DNA of 33,301 nt from Synergistaceae bacterium (lineage in GTDB: Bacteria; Synergistota; Synergistia; Synergistales; Aminobacteriaceae), in the NCBI GenBank assembly GCA_017451025.1, contig JAFSSM010000004.1, forward strand, positions 1 through 33,301, written 5' to 3'. Positions 30,948 to 33,301 of the stretch are shown here, in pieces. The notes under the pieces were generated by a model. The model had not been told where the DNA came from. It ran no database searches and worked only from the letters and a program-made list of their open reading frames with translations. Both the position numbers and the translations under genes were made by a program. Every line of letters starts with the position of its first letter. The first letter of the stretch is position 1.

Positions 30948-30955
30948 CAATCCGC

Positions 30956-30983
30956 TAAAGTCATAATTCACCCTCACCGAAAA
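30956..30983 (+). promoter_or_regulatory. Candidate sigma-28 (FliA) promoter of the flagellin gene
   Basis: TAAAGTC (from 30956) and ACCGAAAA (30976-30983), 16 bases apart, resemble the flagellar consensus TAAA-N15-GCCGATAA (six of eight matches in the second box). It implies a flagellin leader of about 290 bases. Confidence 0.5.
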
Positions 30984-31276
30984 TGTCAGTGTAACGAGAT
31001 ACAGGCCATCCATTCATAAAGGCCTGAACCCAGAAACCTTTTCGCGATAAAGGATAGAAGGTTTATTTTTAGTACTAAGCACCAAAGCGTACAGCCGTTC
31101 CCCCAGAAATTGCCTCAATGCTAAAGACGAGCGCGAGCGTTCAAGGCAAAAGGCACTTCCGGTTCAAGCGGCACAGTTACCCTCAAAACCAGTGAGGGCA
31201 GGAACATTACCTGAACGCCCTCTACACACGGAAGGGCAGAGGGCACGACAAGAAACTACAAGGAGGTTTATGTATC
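30984..31276 (+). promoter_or_regulatory. Long structured 5' leader of the flagellin gene
   Basis: No gene is seen here. Hairpins: CAGGCC (31002-31007)/GGCCTG (31021-31026); AAACCTT (31034-31040)/AAGGTTT (31058-31064) followed by ATTTTT, a terminator; an alternative stem CCTTT (31037-31041)/AAAGG (31049-31053) that would prevent it; then TTGCCT/AGGCAA and GCCCTC/GAGGGC stems before the SD AAGGAGG at 31260-31266. Competing stems suggest attenuation of flagellin expression. Confidence 0.5.
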
Positions 31277-33301
31277 ATGTCAATGGTAATTAATCACAAC
31301 GTACCGGCACTCCAGACGTATAACATCGTCAACGGTACAAGCAATGCCCTGCAGAAGTCCATTGCCAAGCTGTCAAGCGGTCTCCGCATCAACAGCGCGG
31401 CAGACGACGCGGCAGGCCTCGCAATCAGCGAAAAAATGCGCTCCCAGATCGGCGGACTCGATAAGGCAGTCGCTAACACTCAGGACGGCATCAGCCTTAT
31501 CCAGACAGCAGAAGGCGCGTTACAGGAGACTCACTCAATCCTTCAGAGAATGCGCGAACTGTCAGTCCAGGCCGCCAACGACACACTGACCCAGCAGGAC
31601 AGAAGCTACATCCAGGTCGAAATCGACCAGCTCAACGACGAGATTACCCGTATCGGCGACACGACGCAGTTCAACAAGAAGAAGCTCCTCAACGGCGAGG
31701 CAGCAGCACTCTGGAGCAGCGACGACAACGAGACGAAGGCAATCATCAACGGCGGTCTCCGCAAGACTGACCAGTTCGGGCAGAAAGTCTCCGTCGAGGG
31801 CAACTACAAGATTAAGGTCAAGGCTGACCCCGGCGTAGGTGAAGTCCAGAAGTCAGACATCATGAAGATCAAGCATGACGACGTGGTCATCAACAAGACC
31901 ACCAACACTGATCTCGGCGTAACCGACGTATCTGTGAGCAACGTACCCGCCGGAAGCTACAAGCTCGAGCTCGCTGAGGAAGCGGCACCCGGCGAAGGCG
32001 CAGAGAACGGCGGCGAAACCGGCCCCATCCTAACAGGTTCTTATGGTATCGGCGGCACGATGAACCAGACCACCAGCACGATCACCTTCGGAGATGACAA
32101 CATCGGTGCCCCCGTAACGAAGATCACAGTCTCCACAACTGACGGTGTCGAGATCTGGTCAACAACCGGCTCAGACTTATTCAAGTACAACGAGTCTACA
32201 TCCGGCACAACAGCACAGGACCAGTCGTCGTTCTTCGAGGGGCGCACATCAGCAAACGCAGCTGAAGGTCCGGCCTTCGTTGGTGTCAAGGATGAGATCA
32301 TCGCAGCAGCAGCAGCTAAGGGCATCAGCCTTACCGGCTTCGGCGAGGCTGACGGAGAAACCGGAACTCTCGAACTGACCACGATCACAAAGAACGGTAC
32401 CGCCCCCGGGATCAAGATTACCTACGAGACCACAGACTCCGGCGTAGACCCCACAACTGAGACTGCCTCAGAAGACCCCGTGCCGATCGGCGCAGATCAG
32501 GTGTTCCAGCTTGAGATAGGGGATAACCTCACGGAGAACGCAAGCATTCTGTTCGAGGTTACGAACATCGATGCTGTGAACCAGACTCTGACCCTCAAGG
32601 CCACAGCAACGAAGCTCTCGCAGGACGGCGTGAATTCCACAGCTACGCAGGACAACATCGTGCTGGCACTGGGCGGTGATGATAAGAACGAAGCACCTGA
32701 GAACCCTGTCAACCTCGACAAACTGTTTGGCGGCACTGATGACGAACCCTCAGTAACTATAACTTTTGGTGATGATGCTCAGCTTGATCCTTTCAGGCTC
32801 TCGACCGTCTCCGAAGGCGCAAAATTCGTGTACTTCGTTACTGCAAATGCTGATACTTCCGAAGATGAAGATATTCAGGTCAACGTATCCGGCTATCTTG
32901 ACAGTTCTTGGGATGACAAGTGGGACGACAGCCCCTACAACGGCAATACTCTCGGCTACGTTCTCAACGGTGAATCTCTCGCCAACACGGACATCCACTT
33001 CAAGAACTTCTACCTGAACGAGAAGACCGGCACAGTAACTGAGGGCGACATCACCATGTCGACCAACGAGAGGTTCAACAACAACGCAGACAGAGGCGGC
33101 GCACTGGCTGACCTTGACGGTGCCCAGACTCTCGCAAAGTTCGATGCGGCCTACATCGGAAAGGTAGCAACCGGCGACACCAAGCTCCGCGACCTCGACA
33201 AGTTCTGGAACTCTGAGGGCGTGTTCATGCTCGATGACCCGAAGACCATCACCCTCAATCAGGGCAATGGCAATAAAGCAAGCGTAACGCTCTACGCCAA
33301 C
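31277..33301 (+). CDS. fliC: Flagellin with very large central domain (partial, runs off the window)
   Basis: Flagellin builds the flagellar filament. The 675 codons present start MSMVINHNVPALQTYNIVNG and show the conserved D0/D1 helices: KLSSGLRINSAADDAAGLAI, TQDGISLIQTAEGALQETHS and ILQRMRELSVQAANDT, which includes the TLR5-recognition segment of other flagellins. IGDTTQFNKKKLLNG ends D1 at about residue 145. After this comes a beta-rich variable region of more than 500 residues with several TITFGDD-like segments, acidic and threonine-rich. The C-terminal D1/D0 helices have not appeared by the window end, so the full protein probably exceeds 800 aa. AAGGAGG lies ten bases before the ATG. 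An out-of-frame ATG at 31270 is not the start. No stop codon occurs in the window. Confidence 0.93.
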   Translation, partial: MSMVINHNVPALQTYNIVNGTSNALQKSIAKLSSGLRINSAADDAAGLAISEKMRSQIGGLDKAVANTQDGISLIQTAEGALQETHSILQRMRELSVQAANDTLTQQDRSYIQVEIDQLNDEITRIGDTTQFNKKKLLNGEAAALWSSDDNETKAIINGGLRKTDQFGQKVSVEGNYKIKVKADPGVGEVQKSDIMKIKHDDVVINKTTNTDLGVTDVSVSNVPAGSYKLELAEEAAPGEGAENGGETGPILTGSYGIGGTMNQTTSTITFGDDNIGAPVTKITVSTTDGVEIWSTTGSDLFKYNESTSGTTAQDQSSFFEGRTSANAAEGPAFVGVKDEIIAAAAAKGISLTGFGEADGETGTLELTTITKNGTAPGIKITYETTDSGVDPTTETASEDPVPIGADQVFQLEIGDNLTENASILFEVTNIDAVNQTLTLKATATKLSQDGVNSTATQDNIVLALGGDDKNEAPENPVNLDKLFGGTDDEPSVTITFGDDAQLDPFRLSTVSEGAKFVYFVTANADTSEDEDIQVNVSGYLDSSWDDKWDDSPYNGNTLGYVLNGESLANTDIHFKNFYLNEKTGTVTEGDITMSTNERFNNNADRGGALADLDGAQTLAKFDAAYIGKVATGDTKLRDLDKFWNSEGVFMLDDPKTITLNQGNGNKASVTLYAN

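Larger units (their letters stand above)
29959..30950. repeat. Three tandem repeats of about 343 bp (A, B, C)
   Basis: Landmark TATAATAAATCCGTCC begins at 29967, 30312 and 30654 (periods 345 and 342). The third copy ends soon after the box ATTCTATCACAA at about 30950, where unrelated sequence starts. Each unit holds, on the minus strand, a promoter-like box, a nearly invariant leader of about 90 bases, one tiny reading frame, two hairpins and a terminal hairpin. The leaders are almost identical; the coding parts and hairpin loops have diverged. No transposase or CRISPR-like unit is present. Confidence 0.93.

Noticed and set aside
29959-30950. CRISPR array or insertion sequence
   Set aside because: The period is 342-345 bp with long conserved and variable parts, and there are no short spacers, cas genes, transposase or terminal inverted repeats.
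31270-31272. ATG at 31270 as flagellin start
   Set aside because: Out of frame with the flagellin; it reaches a stop after a few codons.

Overview
ORGANISM. The window most likely comes from a flagellated, diderm, anaerobic gut or rumen bacterium of the Synergistota. This is an inference. Its supports are a type IV pilus/T2SS secretin (outer membrane), a large protein ending in a GGC-type C-terminal tail that resembles Synergist-CTERM, a fused TRAP permease, Asp23 and CodY genes arranged much as in Firmicutes, and moderate-to-high GC. No 16S gene is present to confirm it.

LAYOUT. 1-4979: a fused TRAP permease and a secreted, tail-anchored, internally duplicated beta-rich protein. 5104-8628: the translation/transcription block rpmG, tRNA-Trp, secE, nusG, rplK, rplA, (L10 leader), rplJ, rplL. 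8653-11567: small membrane, zinc-ribbon and SPFH proteins. 11652-14456 (minus): hslV-hslU-codY. 14588-16606: a deleted acetyltransferase remnant, then a TROVE/DUF2828-vWA (Ro60-like) gene preceded by two tRNA-like RNA modules. 16647-16912: tRNA-Thr(UGU), tRNA-Tyr(GUA), tRNA-Thr(GGU). 17029-19987: pilO-, pilP- and pilQ-like genes. 20046-21952: efp, an Asp23 gene, a small membrane protein and nusB. 21945-23977: two duplicated family 2 glycosyltransferases, each interrupted by a poly-G tract. 24026-27211 (minus): gatCAB. 27227-29873 (minus): nagA and a GlcNAc-type PTS IIBC gene. 29959-30950: three tandem repeats of about 343 bp, each coding on the minus strand for a 27-28 aa amphipathic peptide behind a strong SD and a long conserved leader. 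30951-33301: a sigma-28-like site, a structured leader and a large flagellin that runs off the window.

HOW IT FITS TOGETHER. Most of the window is housekeeping: protein synthesis, transamidation, amino-sugar uptake and ClpQY/CodY control. Four parts are out of the ordinary. (1) The triplicated small-peptide locus looks like an undescribed type I toxin-antitoxin or membrane-active peptide family. (2) The TROVE-like gene has its own tRNA-mimic RNAs, like Ro60/YrlA systems. (3) The two glycosyltransferases carry G19 and G10 tracts that both place the gene one base out of frame, as expected of phase-variable contingency genes. (4) hslV only keeps its catalytic threonine if it starts at a CTG codon. 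No database search or folding program was run; all homology calls come from recognised motifs.
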